Assembly (NCBI RefSeq): GCF_000803315.1
Contig: NZ_JRMH01000001.1
Location: forward strand, 1,984,001-2,048,000
DNA: 64,000 bases
From: Pectobacterium actinidiae
GTDB lineage: Bacteria; Pseudomonadota; Gammaproteobacteria; Enterobacterales; Enterobacteriaceae
Reading direction: 5' to 3'
This document shows, piece after piece, positions 9,069 to 21,223 of this stretch. Each line of letters opens with the position of its first letter. Within the stretch, counting starts at the first letter, position 1. The position numbers and the translations under genes are program-made. A model generated the notes under the pieces. The model had not been told where the DNA came from. It saw nothing but the letters and a program-made list of their open reading frames with translations, and did not search any database.

Positions 9069-10274
9069 CTAATGACCACCCAGCATCGCGGGCTCAATGC
9101 GGCGCTGATTGAACTGCCAATACAGTGCGGCTAACGTCAGGAACCCGATGGTGCCTAGCATGAACCACGGTAGTTCGGGTTGATTCAGCGCGTGTCCGGT
9201 ATCGAATAACCAGCCGCCGCCGCTGTAACCAATCGCGCCACCGAGTGCTAACCCAAGTCGGCTGAAACCCATATAACTCCCTCGGGCTCTGGAATCCGCC
9301 AGAGAAGCGCTCAAGGTTTCGCGTGCAGGTTCGGCAATAATTGAACCTATGTAAAACAGGCTGATAAGCAGTAGCAGGGTTTGCAGTTCCGTTGTCATCC
9401 CGATCGGGAACATACTGACGGACATAATGAAAAGCCCGGCCATTAGACGTTGTTCCAGCCGGAAGCGCTTCTCGCTCCAGCGGGCGATAGGGTACAGCAG
9501 CGTTAACGACAGCGCCGCTTCAATGGCGTACATCCATTTCACCGCAGATGGCGTTCCGGAGATTTCGTTGACCATAATGGGCAACATCAACAGAACCTGC
9601 ACGGCCAACATGTAGTAGCCCGTTAGCGTTAATACATACATCAGGAAACGGCGGTCGCGAATGACACGCGTCAGACCTTCCAGTATTGGCGTCTTGACCG
9701 TCGAGATGCGATAGGCCGGCAGCAGCCAGGCATTGAGTGCAGCGGCAAGCACAAAGATGACCGCGCCCGCCCAGCAGACGATCTCGAAATCATACTGGAG
9801 CAGCCAACTGCCGATGAGCGCACCGATAACGGCGCCAGCGCTGTCCTGCATCATTAACAGAGAGTAAAAACGACCGCGCTCTTGCGGACGAACCAGTTTG
9901 ATAACCAGTGCGGTACGCGGTGGATCGAATAGCGTGCCGCCAAGGCCGGATAGCGCACAAGACAGCCAGAGCAGCCAAGGTTCATCGGCAATCGCCATGA
10001 ACACAAAACCGGAGGCGCGCAGCAGCATCCCGGTAATAATCATCGGTTTGGCACCAAAACGATCAGCAATAGCCCCGCCGAAAATACCGAGCCCTTGCTG
10101 AATAAACTGGCGCAATCCTAATGCGATACCGACTAATAATGCGGCCCAGCCGAGATCGTCGACAAAACGAATGGAAATAAGGGGAAAGACAACGAAGAAT
10201 CCCAAAACCACCAGCATATTGTCGAGCAATAAAAAATATTTACCCAAGCTCCGAGCTTGCGACATCAGAGGCAT
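9069..10274 (-). CDS. mdtH: MFS multidrug efflux protein MdtH
   Basis: A 401-residue major facilitator with about 12 membrane helices. Motif A is visible after helix 2 as [12 protein letters not shown], and the [16 protein letters not shown] stretch of helix 5 is the drug-antiporter motif C-like region. In E. coli MdtH gives modest resistance to some quinolones when overexpressed. It stands between grxB and rimJ, transcribed leftward, exactly as in E. coli. A GGAG lies just upstream of the ATG. Confidence 0.94.
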   Translation of the reverse strand: MPLMSQARSLGKYFLLLDNMLVVLGFFVVFPLISIRFVDDLGWAALLVGIALGLRQFIQQGLGIFGGAIADRFGAKPMIITGMLLRASGFVFMAIADEPWLLWLSCALSGLGGTLFDPPRTALVIKLVRPQERGRFYSLLMMQDSAGAVIGALIGSWLLQYDFEIVCWAGAVIFVLAAALNAWLLPAYRISTVKTPILEGLTRVIRDRRFLMYVLTLTGYYMLAVQVLLMLPIMVNEISGTPSAVKWMYAIEAALSLTLLYPIARWSEKRFRLEQRLMAGLFIMSVSMFPIGMTTELQTLLLLISLFYIGSIIAEPARETLSASLADSRARGSYMGFSRLGLALGGAIGYSGGGWLFDTGHALNQPELPWFMLGTIGFLTLAALYWQFNQRRIEPAMLGGH

Positions 10275-10589
10275 GTTTCACCACAACGAAGAAAGGAGGA
10301 AAATAACAGACGTGACTATTTTGTACTCTAATTAGACTTTGGTATAGCCCATTGTTGGATAATATTTTTTTATCGATTTAACGTTATGCGAGTAGCATTT
10401 CGGTGAGAAAAAATGGCTTTCCTGACTCAACTGCGCAATAACTCGGCGACGGGGATTTTACGTCTCTGAATTTATGTGGTTATAGTAAGGATTATCGGAA
10501 ATACCGATATTTTCTGCTTATACAAAGCAGTCACTTTTTCAGCGGCGATGAATTTTACTTATCGATAACATGCAGAGACAGGGGGAAAA
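10275..10589. other. Divergent intergenic region between mdtH and rimJ
   Basis: About 315 bases hold the two outward-facing promoters of mdtH and rimJ. A small palindrome TATCGGAAATACCGATA at 10493-10509 could be a regulatory site for rimJ, but I do not recognise its factor. Nothing coding is supported. Confidence 0.4.
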
Positions 10590-11174
10590 ATGTTTGGCTA
10601 TCGTTCAACGCCGGCAAGAGTGCAATTGACAACTGACAGGCTGGTGGTGCGTCTGGCCCATGAACGCGATGCCTGGCGTCTGGCCGAATACTATTCTGAA
10701 AACCGTGATTTTCTTAAGCCGTGGGAACCGGTAAGAGACGCGAGCCATTGCTATCCATCAGGCTGGCAGGCGCGGCTGAGCGTGATTAATGATATGCACA
10801 AGCAGGGCAGCGCCTACTACTTTCTCCTGTTGGATCAGAATGAAAACGAAGTGTACGGCGTGGCGAATTTCAGCAACGTGCTGCGGGGCTCGTTTCACGC
10901 CTGCTATCTGGGCTATTCGCTTGGTCAGAAATGGCAGGGGCAGGGGTTGATGTATGAAGCGTTGCAACCGGCAGTACGTTATATGCAGCGTCAGCAGCAT
11001 ATGCATCGCATCATGGCTAACTATATGCCACATAACCAGCGTAGTGGGAATTTACTGGCACGTTTGGGGTTTGAACGTGAAGGCTATGCGAAGAATTATC
11101 TGCTCATTGATGGCAAGTGGCAGGACCATGTATTAACCGCGCTGACCAACGCCGAGTGGAAGTCTCCGCGTTAA
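10590..11174 (+). CDS. rimJ: Ribosomal protein S5 alanine N-acetyltransferase RimJ
   Basis: RimJ is a GNAT acetyltransferase that acetylates the N-terminal alanine of ribosomal protein S5 and also aids 30S assembly. The 194 residues equal the E. coli length. The start [21 protein letters not shown] and the acetyl-CoA loop [12 protein letters not shown] are characteristic, as is [29 protein letters not shown] ribosome site precedes the ATG. It heads a rightward run rimJ-yceH-yceM with very short gaps (6 and 28 bases), consistent with one transcript, possibly continuing to murJ. Confidence 0.96.
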   Translation: MFGYRSTPARVQLTTDRLVVRLAHERDAWRLAEYYSENRDFLKPWEPVRDASHCYPSGWQARLSVINDMHKQGSAYYFLLLDQNENEVYGVANFSNVLRGSFHACYLGYSLGQKWQGQGLMYEALQPAVRYMQRQQHMHRIMANYMPHNQRSGNLLARLGFEREGYAKNYLLIDGKWQDHVLTALTNAEWKSPR

Positions 11175-11180
11175 GGAAAA

Positions 11181-11819
11181 ATGATGAAATACCAATTGGA
11201 TGCTCGTGAAGCCCGCGTGATTGGTTGCATGCTGGAAAAGCAGATCACCACACCGGATCAATACCCGATGTCGTTAAACGGCATTACCACGGCCTGTAAT
11301 CAAAAAACTAACCGCGAACCCGTGATGGAACTGAGCGAAAGCGAGGTTCAGCAAACGCTGGATTTACTTGTTAAGAAGCATTTCCTGCGTACGCTCAGCG
11401 GATTTGGTAATCGAGTCGTGAAGTATGAACATCGTTTTTGCAATTCTGAATTTGGTGATCTCAAGCTCTCGCCTGCGGAAGTGGCGCTGGTGACGACGCT
11501 TTTTCTGCGCGGCCCGCAGACGCCAGGCGAGCTGAGGACGCGTGCGGCGCGATTGTATGAATTTTCAGATGTCGGTGAAGCCGAGTCTACCCTTGAACAA
11601 TTGCAACAGCGTGAGGATGGGCCGTTTGTCGTCCGGCTGGCGCGTGAAGCAGGGAAACGGGAAAGCCGCTACCAGCATCTTTTCAGCGGTGAGGTCAGTG
11701 ATGCTGCCGCGCCCGAAGCGGACAGCGCAAGTGACAATTCACCGCTGGTCGAGCGTGTTGAGGCGTTAGAAAAAGAAATGGCTGAACTTAAACGCCAGCT
11801 TGCCGCGCTGTTAGCGTAA
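11181..11819 (+). CDS. yceH: YceH family protein (DUF480)
   Basis: A 212-residue protein of the YceH family, made of tandem winged-helix domains and a C-terminal coiled coil ([22 protein letters not shown]). The core [20 protein letters not shown] and the [14 protein letters not shown] stretch are family marks. It starts 6 bases after rimJ with AAGGAAAA as ribosome site; the second of two adjacent ATGs could be used. Its role is not established; the winged helices suggest a regulator or nucleic-acid binder. Confidence 0.92.
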   Translation: MMKYQLDAREARVIGCMLEKQITTPDQYPMSLNGITTACNQKTNREPVMELSESEVQQTLDLLVKKHFLRTLSGFGNRVVKYEHRFCNSEFGDLKLSPAEVALVTTLFLRGPQTPGELRTRAARLYEFSDVGEAESTLEQLQQREDGPFVVRLAREAGKRESRYQHLFSGEVSDAAAPEADSASDNSPLVERVEALEKEMAELKRQLAALLA

Positions 11820-11847
11820 TGAATCTGTATCAGGGAGAAAACGCGCC

Positions 11848-12843
11848 ATGAGACCTCAGTTTACGCCTGTGGAACGTGTTGCAGAACATAGCATTTCAGA
11901 AAATAGTATTTCAGAACAGAGCGTCTCCACCCGACGTCCTCGTCTCGGCATCGTTGGGCTGGGCTCTATCGCGCAGAAAGCCTATTTGCCGATTCTCAGT
12001 CAGGCCGAGCGCTGGGAACTGGTCGGCGCGTTTTCTCCCGATCGGCAAAAGACGCAGCGAATTTGTCAGCACTACCGGATGACGAGCTTCTCGGCGCTGG
12101 ATGCGCTTGCTGCGCAGTGCGATGCGGTCTTCGTCCATAGCAGTACTGCCAGCCATTTTTCCGTTGTGAGCCAACTGCTTAATGCCGGTGTCGATGTTTA
12201 TGTGGATAAACCGCTGGCGGAGACGCTGGAGCAGGCGGAAGCACTGGTCGAGTTGGCAGAGCAACAGCAAAAAATCCTGATGGTTGGTTTTAATCGTCGT
12301 TTCGCGCCTTGCTATCAGCAGCTAAAACAGCGGCTGGATCAGCCAGCGTCGTTGCGCATGGATAAACACCGTATTAATGGCGTTGGGCCGCGGGATGTCC
12401 GTTTTACTCTGCTCGACGATTATCTGCACGTAGTGGACACCGCACTTTGGCTGGCGGGCGGCGACGCTCAACTGATTGATGGTGTGTTGCATGCGAATGC
12501 GGCCGGCCAATTGCTGTATGCCGAGCACCATTTCCAGAGCGGCGGCTGTCAGGTGACGACCAGCATGCACCGCCAGGCTGGAAGCCAGCGGGAGTGGGTT
12601 CAGGCCGTCACTCATGGCGGGCTCTATCAGGTGGATGAGATGTGTGAATGGCGTGAAGATCGCGAAGGAATAACGATCCGTCCGGCCGTGCCATCCTGGC
12701 AAACCACGCTGGAACAACGCGGATTTGTCGGTGCGGTACAGCATTTCATCACGGCCGTTGAACAACGGAAACCAGCGGAAACATCAGGTAACCAGGCATT
12801 ACTGTCCCAGCGCATGATTGAAAAATTGCTGGGAAAAAGCTGA
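11848..12843 (+). CDS. yceM: Gfo/Idh/MocA-family oxidoreductase YceM (MviM)
   Basis: A 331-residue NAD(P)-dependent oxidoreductase family member. The Rossmann nucleotide loop GIVGLGSIAQKAYLP starts near residue 34, EKPLAET-type sequence appears as VDKPLAETLEQAE, and GFNRRFAPCY is the family motif. The substrate is unknown. The N terminus carries about 30 extra residues compared with E. coli (about 307 residues), containing the near-repeat SISENSISEQS. The ATG at 11848 has CAGGGAG upstream, so this extension is probably translated. It sits between yceH and murJ as in E. coli. Confidence 0.9.
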   Translation: MRPQFTPVERVAEHSISENSISEQSVSTRRPRLGIVGLGSIAQKAYLPILSQAERWELVGAFSPDRQKTQRICQHYRMTSFSALDALAAQCDAVFVHSSTASHFSVVSQLLNAGVDVYVDKPLAETLEQAEALVELAEQQQKILMVGFNRRFAPCYQQLKQRLDQPASLRMDKHRINGVGPRDVRFTLLDDYLHVVDTALWLAGGDAQLIDGVLHANAAGQLLYAEHHFQSGGCQVTTSMHRQAGSQREWVQAVTHGGLYQVDEMCEWREDREGITIRPAVPSWQTTLEQRGFVGAVQHFITAVEQRKPAETSGNQALLSQRMIEKLLGKS

Positions 12844-12969
12844 AAAGTTCGGCGGTTATGACAATGTTCGGTAGCTATTACACGCGCAATGCGTAGACTA
12901 GTCGCACCTCGCAATCAGGATGACCTCAACGGGTTAATAATCAGTCCTGAACCGTTCAGAACATAATCG

Positions 12970-14505
12970 ATGAATTTACTTAAATCACTGGCTGCCGTCA
13001 GTTCTATGACCATGCTATCGCGCGTTTTAGGGTTTGTCCGCGATGCGATCGTCGCCCGTATTTTTGGTGCAGGTATGGCGACGGATGCCTTCTTTGTGGC
13101 GTTCAAGCTGCCTAACCTGCTGCGACGAATTTTTGCGGAAGGCGCATTTTCACAGGCTTTTGTGCCGATTCTGGCCGAATACAAAAGCCAGCAGGGTGAC
13201 GAAGCCACGCGAACCTTCCTCGCTTATGTCTCTGGCATGCTGACGTTGATTCTGGCGTTAGTCACCGTGGCGGGGATGGTCGCCGCACCGTGGGTCATCA
13301 TGGTGACCGCTCCCGGTTTTGCCGCGACGCCAGAGCGCTTTGAGCTCACTTCGGATCTATTAAGAGTCACGTTTCCCTACATCCTGCTGATCTCACTGAC
13401 CTCCATGGTGGGGTCGGTGCTAAACACTTGGAACCGTTTCTCGGTTCCTGCGTTTGCACCGACATTGCTTAATGTCAGCATGATCGGCTTCTCGCTGTTT
13501 GCTGCCCCGTATTTTAATCCACCGGTGATGGCGCTGGCCTGGGCGGTGTTGGTTGGCGGTTTACTGCAACTCGGCTATCAGCTACCGCATCTGAAAAAGA
13601 TTGGCATGCTGGTATTGCCGCGCCTGAAGTGGCGTGATCCGAGCGTCTGGCGCGTCATGAAGCTGATGGGGCCTGCGGTTCTGGGCGTCTCGGTGAGCCA
13701 GATTTCGTTAATCATCAACACCATTTTTGCTTCCTTCCTCAGCGAAGGGGCGGTGTCATGGATGTATTACGCCGACCGTTTGATGGAGTTTCCTTCCGGC
13801 GTTCTGGGCGTGGCGTTAGGGACGATCTTACTGCCGTCTCTGGCGAAGAGTTTTGCCAGTGGCAATCATGACGAATACTCCCGCCTGATGGATTGGGGGC
13901 TCCGCCTGTGTTTCCTGCTGGCGCTGCCGAGTGCGGTGGCATTAGGGATTTTGGCTAAGCCTTTAACGGTGTCGCTGTTCCAGTACGGCAAATTTAGCGC
14001 TTTTGACGCGTTGATGACCCAGCGTGCGCTGATTGCCTACTCAGTTGGGTTGATGGGATTGATTGTCGTCAAAGTGTTAGTGCCTGGTTTTTATTCCCGG
14101 CAGGATATCAAGACACCCGTCAAAATAGCGATAGTCACGCTGATCCTGACGCAGGTGATGAACCTGATCTTTATCGGCCCGCTGCAACATGCCGGTCTGG
14201 CGTTGTCTATCGGTCTGGCCTCCTGCCTGAATGCCGGACTGCTGTATTGGCAACTGCGTAAGCAGGATATTTTCCAGCCACAGCCGGGTTGGCGGGGTTT
14301 TCTGGTTCGCCTGCTGGCTGCCGTTATTGTGATGTCGTTGGTTTTGCTGGGCATGCTGTGGTGGATGCCCGCATGGGATGACGGCAATATGACGATACGT
14401 ATTCTGCGTCTACTGCTGGTCGTGGTCGCAGGGGCGGGTTCCTATTTTGCCACGCTGGCGCTGTTGGGATTCCGTCCTCGGGATTTCGCCCGCCGTAGCG
14501 TGTGA
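12970..14505 (+). CDS. murJ: Lipid II flippase MurJ
   Basis: MurJ (MviN) is an essential inner-membrane MOP-family flippase with 14 membrane helices that moves lipid II to the periplasm for peptidoglycan synthesis. The 511-residue length matches E. coli. The start [22 protein letters not shown] and the conserved Arg/Asp residues in [18 protein letters not shown] and [21 protein letters not shown] are present. It follows yceM after 126 bases and ends with a terminator near 14620. In E. coli it is followed by flagellar flgN-flgM, but here argS follows, a rearrangement relative to E. coli. Confidence 0.97.
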   Translation: MNLLKSLAAVSSMTMLSRVLGFVRDAIVARIFGAGMATDAFFVAFKLPNLLRRIFAEGAFSQAFVPILAEYKSQQGDEATRTFLAYVSGMLTLILALVTVAGMVAAPWVIMVTAPGFAATPERFELTSDLLRVTFPYILLISLTSMVGSVLNTWNRFSVPAFAPTLLNVSMIGFSLFAAPYFNPPVMALAWAVLVGGLLQLGYQLPHLKKIGMLVLPRLKWRDPSVWRVMKLMGPAVLGVSVSQISLIINTIFASFLSEGAVSWMYYADRLMEFPSGVLGVALGTILLPSLAKSFASGNHDEYSRLMDWGLRLCFLLALPSAVALGILAKPLTVSLFQYGKFSAFDALMTQRALIAYSVGLMGLIVVKVLVPGFYSRQDIKTPVKIAIVTLILTQVMNLIFIGPLQHAGLALSIGLASCLNAGLLYWQLRKQDIFQPQPGWRGFLVRLLAAVIVMSLVLLGMLWWMPAWDDGNMTIRILRLLLVVVAGAGSYFATLALLGFRPRDFARRSV

Positions 14506-14602
14506 CAACGCTGAGTATTACGGAATAAAAAACGTAGGGAACGTTTTTCAATGTTGCACAGCAACGGCCCGTAGGGTGATGGACAAGGAGGTCCGTCATA
14601 AA

Positions 14603-14637
14603 AAAAACGCCATTGGTGGCAGCACCAATGGCGTTTT
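14603..14637. terminator. Bidirectional terminator between murJ and argS
   Basis: AAAAACGCCATTGGTG pairs perfectly with CACCAATGGCGTTTTT across a short GCA-type loop. A and T runs flank both sides, so it suits convergent murJ and argS. Confidence 0.9.
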
Positions 14638-14657
14638 TGTTGTCACTTGATGGAGAA

Positions 14658-16388
14658 TTACATCTTCTCGACGGTTTCGATGCCCAGCGTATCCAAACCT
14701 TGCTTCAACGTTTTCGCAGTCAGCAATGCTAGTCTCAGACGGCTTTGACGTACGTCGTCACTGTCGGCATTGAGAATTGGACAGTGTTCGTAGAAACCGG
14801 AGAACAGGCCTGCCAGATCGTACAGGTAGCTACACATCACATGCGGCGTGCCTTCACGGGCGACGGAGGTGATGGTTTCTTCAAATTGCAGCAGACGCGT
14901 GGCAAGCGCAAATTCTCGCTCATCGCTCAGCGTAATCGGCTGCGTTAAGCTGTCTTCCTGTATGCCTGCACGCTTGAAAATAGACGCGACGCGCGTATAG
15001 GCGTACTGCATATACGGCGCGGTGTTGCCTTCAAACGCCAGCATATTGTCCCAATCGAAAACGTAGTCTGTGGTACGGCTCTTCGACAGGTCGGCGTATT
15101 TGATCGCGCCGATAGAAACCACTTTCGCCAGCGCGGTTAATTCATCGCTTTCCATCTGTGGATTTTTCTCTGCGATGAGCTTCAGGGCGCGATCGTAGGC
15201 TTCATCCAACAACTCAGACAGTTTGATCGTTCCGCCTGCGCGCGTTTTGAATGGCTTACCGTCTTTGCCCAGCATCATGCCGAACATATGGTGTTCGAGG
15301 CTGACAGAATCAGGCACATAGTCGGCTTTGCGCACGATAGTCCAAGCCTGCATCAAATGCTGATGCTGACGAGAATCGATGTAGTAAAGCACGCGATCGG
15401 CGTTCAGGGTTTCATAACGGTATTTGGCGCAGGCGATATCCGTTGTGGTGTAGAGGTAGCCGCCATCCTTTTTCTGGATGATAACGCCCATCGGTTCGCC
15501 TTCCTTATTTTTATATTCATCAAGGAAAACGACCGTTGCGCCTTCGCTCTCAACTGCCAGACCTTTTGCTTTCAGGTCGGCAACGATGCCCGGCAGCATG
15601 TTGTTATACAGGCTTTCACCCATTACATCCTGTTTGGTCAGCGTGACGTTGAGGCGTTCATAGTTGATCTGGTTCTGCGTCATGGTGATATCGACGAGCT
15701 TGCGCCACATCTGACGGCAATACTCATCCCCACCTTGCAATTTCACCACGTACGCGCGCGCACGTTCGGCGAAATCGGCATCTTCATCGTAGTGTTTCTT
15801 CGCTTCACGATAGAACGCTTCGAGATCGGACAGGTCCATCTCGCTGGCGCTTTCGTTTTGCATTTTTTCAAGGTAGGCAATCAGCATACCGAACTGCGTA
15901 CCCCAGTCACCGACGTGGTTGGCACGAATCACGTTGTGGCCTAAAAATTCCAGCGTACGGGCTGATGCATCACCAATAATGGTCGAACGCAGATGGCCGA
16001 CGTGCATTTCCTTAGCGACGTTAGGGGCAGAGTAGTCAATCACAATCGTTTGTGGCTCAACTGGGGTTAACCCCAGTTTTGGTGCATTCAGGGCATTTTC
16101 AACCTGGTTCGCAACCCACTGCTTATCAAGAAAAATATTAATAAATCCCGGGCCTGCGATTTCTGTTTTTTCCGCAATGCCCTCCAGCGCCAATAATTGG
16201 ACGACTTTTTCGGCCAATTGTCGCGGCGGCATGCCCAGTTTTTTGGCTACGGCCATAACGCCATTGGCCTGATAATCACCAAACTGTGCTTTTGCCGACT
16301 GACGAATCTGAGCTTCGCTGTCTGCTGGCGCGCCCGCGGCGGTTAACGCCTGGCTGACTTTTTCGGAGAGAAGAGCCTGAATATTCAC
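14658..16388 (-). CDS. argS: Arginyl-tRNA synthetase
   Basis: A class Ia aminoacyl-tRNA synthetase of 576 residues charging tRNA-Arg in the cytoplasm. The HIGH motif is visible as HVGHLRST within [16 protein letters not shown]. The N-terminal additional domain for D-loop recognition ([19 protein letters not shown]) and the C-terminal anticodon domain ending [13 protein letters not shown] are complete. ArgRS normally lacks a canonical KMSKS, and none is seen. It lies convergent with murJ and divergent from yecM-side genes. Confidence 0.97.
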   Translation of the reverse strand: MNIQALLSEKVSQALTAAGAPADSEAQIRQSAKAQFGDYQANGVMAVAKKLGMPPRQLAEKVVQLLALEGIAEKTEIAGPGFINIFLDKQWVANQVENALNAPKLGLTPVEPQTIVIDYSAPNVAKEMHVGHLRSTIIGDASARTLEFLGHNVIRANHVGDWGTQFGMLIAYLEKMQNESASEMDLSDLEAFYREAKKHYDEDADFAERARAYVVKLQGGDEYCRQMWRKLVDITMTQNQINYERLNVTLTKQDVMGESLYNNMLPGIVADLKAKGLAVESEGATVVFLDEYKNKEGEPMGVIIQKKDGGYLYTTTDIACAKYRYETLNADRVLYYIDSRQHQHLMQAWTIVRKADYVPDSVSLEHHMFGMMLGKDGKPFKTRAGGTIKLSELLDEAYDRALKLIAEKNPQMESDELTALAKVVSIGAIKYADLSKSRTTDYVFDWDNMLAFEGNTAPYMQYAYTRVASIFKRAGIQEDSLTQPITLSDEREFALATRLLQFEETITSVAREGTPHVMCSYLYDLAGLFSGFYEHCPILNADSDDVRQSRLRLALLTAKTLKQGLDTLGIETVEKM

Positions 16389-16599
16389 CGGTTTACCTTA
16401 AATAAAAAATTAAGCCTTGCTTATACCATATTTGCCTTTCCTCGTCAGCAGACGGGGCGAGGCAACGGGATGTTCAGAAGAAAAAAACGGGTAAGCGGGA
16501 GATAAAGAGAGGAAACGATATGATAAAAATGGATAAGGAGAACACGACAAAAAAGAGAAAGTAGTTTTAAGTAGAATAAAAATAAATCAAATCGCGATC

Positions 16600-16719
16600 T
16601 TAACGTTTTTTTGACCGGCTATTTGAACCAATTTTATGTGAGTCTCTGGTTTTAAAATGACGAAAAATAGCATATGTCGCAACAGCGATAAGTGCGATGA
16701 ATATAATGAGTAAAACCAT
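16600..16719 (-). CDS. Putative 39-residue single-span membrane peptide
   Basis: A short frame on the minus strand encodes MVLLIIFIALIAVATYAIF followed by a basic tail RHFKTRDSHKIGSNSRSKKR. The first 19 residues form one hydrophobic helix and the remainder is polar and positively charged, so an N-out/C-in small membrane protein is expected. The ribosome site is weak: only a GCTGAG lies upstream. It occupies an otherwise empty 630-base gap between argS and yecM, in the same direction as argS. I do not recognise it by name. The hydrophobic-then-basic layout argues against chance, but there is no homology evidence. Confidence 0.42.
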   Translation of the reverse strand: MVLLIIFIALIAVATYAIFRHFKTRDSHKIGSNSRSKKR

Positions 16720-17041
16720 GATGATATCTCAGCGTTATTATTTGTTTCCTTAATTTATACGTTTTCTTTTCGGCGTTCAATGGGGTGCGCTTTATTTAAG
16801 ATTCCTCCCAGAATAGATTGCGATAAGTATCGCAGATTAACACTGGGTAAAAACGTTTCCGTTTATTAATCAAACGGTATCGTTGTCTTTTCTTTGCATT
16901 TAATGCGTTTCATGTAATGAAGGTGTAAATGAATGTACATGGAGAAAAATAGAATTTAATTAGGATATGTAATGGGTGTGATATTCTCACCGTGCAAATG
17001 GTGATTGATAATGTGAGATGCAGCGAGGAGTTGTACCCGAT
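16720..17041. other. AT-rich intergenic region upstream of yecM
   Basis: About 320 AT-rich bases between the putative membrane peptide and yecM. They should hold promoters in both directions, but no convincing -35/-10 pair stands out. No repeat or operator was recognised. Confidence 0.35.
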
Positions 17042-17590
17042 ATGTTACCTGATGATTTGATAACGGATTTAACACGTTTTGAGCAGGAATTACAGGAATT
17101 GGCTGCTGTGCTACAGCTGGATTTAGGTGCATTTCATGCTGATCATATTTCGCTGCGCTGTCATCAGAACACGACGGCTGAATCATGGAAGGCGGCGCTG
17201 CTAAAGGTTGGCAGTCTGCTATCTGAAAACCAAATCAATGGCCGCACAATCTGCTTGTTTATACTGGATAATGCCATTTCGGTCGGCCCCTGGCAGATTG
17301 CCTGTATCGAACTGCCGTGGCCGGGTAAAAAGCATTATCCGCATGAAGGGTGGGAGCATGTGGAACTGGTGCTGCCCGGTGAGGCAGAAACGCTGCATCA
17401 GCGTGCGCTGGCCTGCTTGTCTGATGATGCGCTGCGTACGCCGGGAATCAAACTTAAATTCAGTTCTCCGCAAGGCGAAAAAGAGCGAATACCTAATCCG
17501 ACACTGGCGGTAACCAACGGGAAAGTGACAATAAAATTTCATCCGTTTGATATACGCGATGTTGTCGCAAGCGAAATGTCGACGCTATAA
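17042..17590 (+). CDS. yecM: YecM family protein (VOC-like metalloprotein)
   Basis: A 182-residue protein of the YecM family, which has the vicinal-oxygen-chelate fold. Typical stretches are ADHISLRCHQN near the start, LPWPGKKHYPHEGWEHVELVLPG in the middle, and NPTLAVTNGKVTIKFHP near the end; the conserved His and Glu suggest a metal site. The enzymatic activity is unknown. I prefer the ATG at 17042, with AGGAG 11 bases upstream; another ATG at 17018 adds eight residues with no ribosome site. It is followed by two hairpins and then cutC. Confidence 0.9.
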   Translation: MLPDDLITDLTRFEQELQELAAVLQLDLGAFHADHISLRCHQNTTAESWKAALLKVGSLLSENQINGRTICLFILDNAISVGPWQIACIELPWPGKKHYPHEGWEHVELVLPGEAETLHQRALACLSDDALRTPGIKLKFSSPQGEKERIPNPTLAVTNGKVTIKFHPFDIRDVVASEMSTL

Positions 17591-17646
17591 AAATAGTGAA
17601 GAGTGCGTTTGTAGATCAATCAGAAAGACAACATTGGCTGAAAGGT

Positions 17647-17684
17647 AAAATGGCATGTCACGTTATTCAAGCCATTTTCTTTTA
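17647..17684 (+). terminator. Terminator after yecM
   Basis: AAAATGGC pairs with GCCATTTT across a 16-base loop and is followed by CTTTT. A second hairpin with a T run, AGTCGACG/CGTCGACT then TTT, lies at 17802-17827, closer to cutC. The 284-base gap holds nothing coding. Confidence 0.6.
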
Positions 17685-17874
17685 CAGTGGAACAGATTAA
17701 TAAAACTGTGGTTTATGTCATGTTTATTTCGGTAATGTATCGCGTTCATTGTGACTCCTGTCTCCTCACGATATGAATGCGAATGCCATAGTTATTACTT
17801 TAGTCGACGTGATGATTCGTCGACTTTTCGATCATTAAGAAAAGTGGTCTGGGAGTTTACATGGAGGAGCAGCG

Positions 17875-18633
17875 ATGACGAAACTGGAAGTATGCTGTTA
17901 TAGCGTTGATTGTGCGGTAACAGCAGCGCAGTCTGGTGCTGACAGAATTGAGCTCTGTGCAGGACAGCGGGAAGGTGGGTTAACGCCATCTTATGGTGTG
18001 CTGCGTGGTGCGCGTGAAAAGATCGCGATTCCTGTTCATCCGATTGTGCGCCCGCGAGGGGGCGATTTTTGCTATAGCGCGACGGAGTTTGCTGCCATTA
18101 AATATGACATCGAGCAGATTCGTGAGATGGGTTTTCCTGGGGTTGTTGTCGGTGTGCTCAGTGAGGAAGGGCATATTGATTTGCCTAAAATGCGTGAAAT
18201 CATGGCGGCTGCTCAAGGGATGGCGGTGACTTTTCATCGTGCGTTCGATATGTGCCTGAATCCTTACATTGCACTGGAACAACTTACTGAACTTGGTGTA
18301 TCGCGCATATTGACCTCTGGACAGCAGCAGACGGCGGAAAATGGGTTACGATTATTACGTGAACTAACACAGGCCAGTCGCGGTCCAATTATTATGGCGG
18401 GTTCCGGCGTGCGCTTGACTAACGTGCATAAATTTCAGCAGGCCGGTATCCGGGAGCTACACAGCTCCGCTGGCCAGTGGACCGCTTCACCGATGCGTTA
18501 TCGCAAAATCGGCGTGTCGATGTGTTCGGATACGGAATTAGATGAGTTTAGCCAGTATTGCGTGGATGGCGATGTGGTGGAAGCAATGAAGCGGGCGGTC
18601 AGCCCTGATCATGAAATGCAGTACGTGTCATGA
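17875..18633 (+). CDS. cutC: CutC family protein
   Basis: A 252-residue TIM-barrel protein of the CutC family, historically linked to copper homeostasis although a direct copper role in E. coli is disputed. Family marks include [27 protein letters not shown] at the N terminus, [22 protein letters not shown] and [14 protein letters not shown] very good GGAGGAG precedes the ATG. It ends before a strong terminator at 18745. cutC and yecM are neighbours in E. coli too. Confidence 0.94.
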   Translation: MTKLEVCCYSVDCAVTAAQSGADRIELCAGQREGGLTPSYGVLRGAREKIAIPVHPIVRPRGGDFCYSATEFAAIKYDIEQIREMGFPGVVVGVLSEEGHIDLPKMREIMAAAQGMAVTFHRAFDMCLNPYIALEQLTELGVSRILTSGQQQTAENGLRLLRELTQASRGPIIMAGSGVRLTNVHKFQQAGIRELHSSAGQWTASPMRYRKIGVSMCSDTELDEFSQYCVDGDVVEAMKRAVSPDHEMQYVS

Positions 18634-18744
18634 CGTAATGAATTTCACGGTGTAGGGATAGATCGACAGCGTTGTTATAAACACCACATCGTCATTCTTC
18701 AATTTTGCCGCGCCGCATACCTTAAGGTGTGCATGGCAAGTACC

Positions 18745-18775
18745 AAGCCCCAGCGTGTTGTTGGGGCTTTTTTTG
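18745..18775 (+). terminator. Rho-independent terminator after cutC
   Basis: AAGCCCCA pairs with TGGGGCTT across GCGTGTTGT and continues into seven T. It lies just before the convergent cmoB stop. Confidence 0.88.
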
Positions 18776-18789
18776 TCGAGAGCGGTAAT

Positions 18790-20555
<1,766 letters not shown>

Positions 20556-20672
20556 CTAGCAGAATACACCGTGGTCTTCACCTTCCACAGGCTGTGGACG
20601 CGGTTTTTGATTCCCGGACGCATCAATATCCGTGTGCCCGGGAGTGAATGGCCTCGTTCTTGTTTCACGCCA

Positions 20673-21068
20673 TCAATACAGCGTGAAAACCAGATCCCAG
20701 GGGAGATAATAGAGGTTTGCGGCAATCATCAGGATGAGCGAGGCATAGGTTGCCGCCATACCTGAACGGCGCCAGCGGAATTCGCGATGCCGAAGGCCGT
20801 AGTAGTGAACTAAACGTCCAGTGATCAATAAAATACCGCAGAAGTGGATCATGATGATTAGGGCGCCGTTCATTTCCATCAGCACCAGCAGAATCGCCGC
20901 AATTGGAATGTATTCTACCGCATTGCCATGTACCCGGATCGCCGTTTGCAATTCATAAAATCCGCCGTCGCCATAAGCCACGCGATACTGCATTCTGAGT
21001 TTCACAACATCAATAGACAGCTTTATCAACAAGATTGCGCCAAGCACGATATAGAGCGCACTTACCAT
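20673..21068 (-). CDS. yecN: MAPEG family membrane protein YecN
   Basis: A 131-residue inner-membrane protein of the MAPEG family (the glutathione/eicosanoid metabolism fold), with four hydrophobic helices. The conserved motif RMQYRVAYGDGGFYELQTAIRVHGNAVEYIP near residues 25-55 carries the family RxxxNxxE-type residues. The E. coli homologue has the same length. Enzyme activity is unproven. The gene lies between yecE and cmoA. Confidence 0.93.
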   Translation of the reverse strand: MVSALYIVLGAILLIKLSIDVVKLRMQYRVAYGDGGFYELQTAIRVHGNAVEYIPIAAILLVLMEMNGALIIMIHFCGILLITGRLVHYYGLRHREFRWRRSGMAATYASLILMIAANLYYLPWDLVFTLY

Positions 21069-21223
21069 GTTTTACTCCGTAACCTAACCGAAAACGGCTT
21101 GCAGAATGATAGCTTTACCTAACGCAACTGTCGCCTGTAAAGGCGGATTTTTTTAGCGGAAATAGATTGCGTTGCAAAATTCTTTATAACCAAATGGGCT
21201 AACACATGGCTGTAGAGGATGGT

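Noticed and set aside
15288..15944. 218-codon open frame antisense to argS
   Set aside because: It lies wholly within argS on the opposite strand and its composition follows the shadow of the argS codons.
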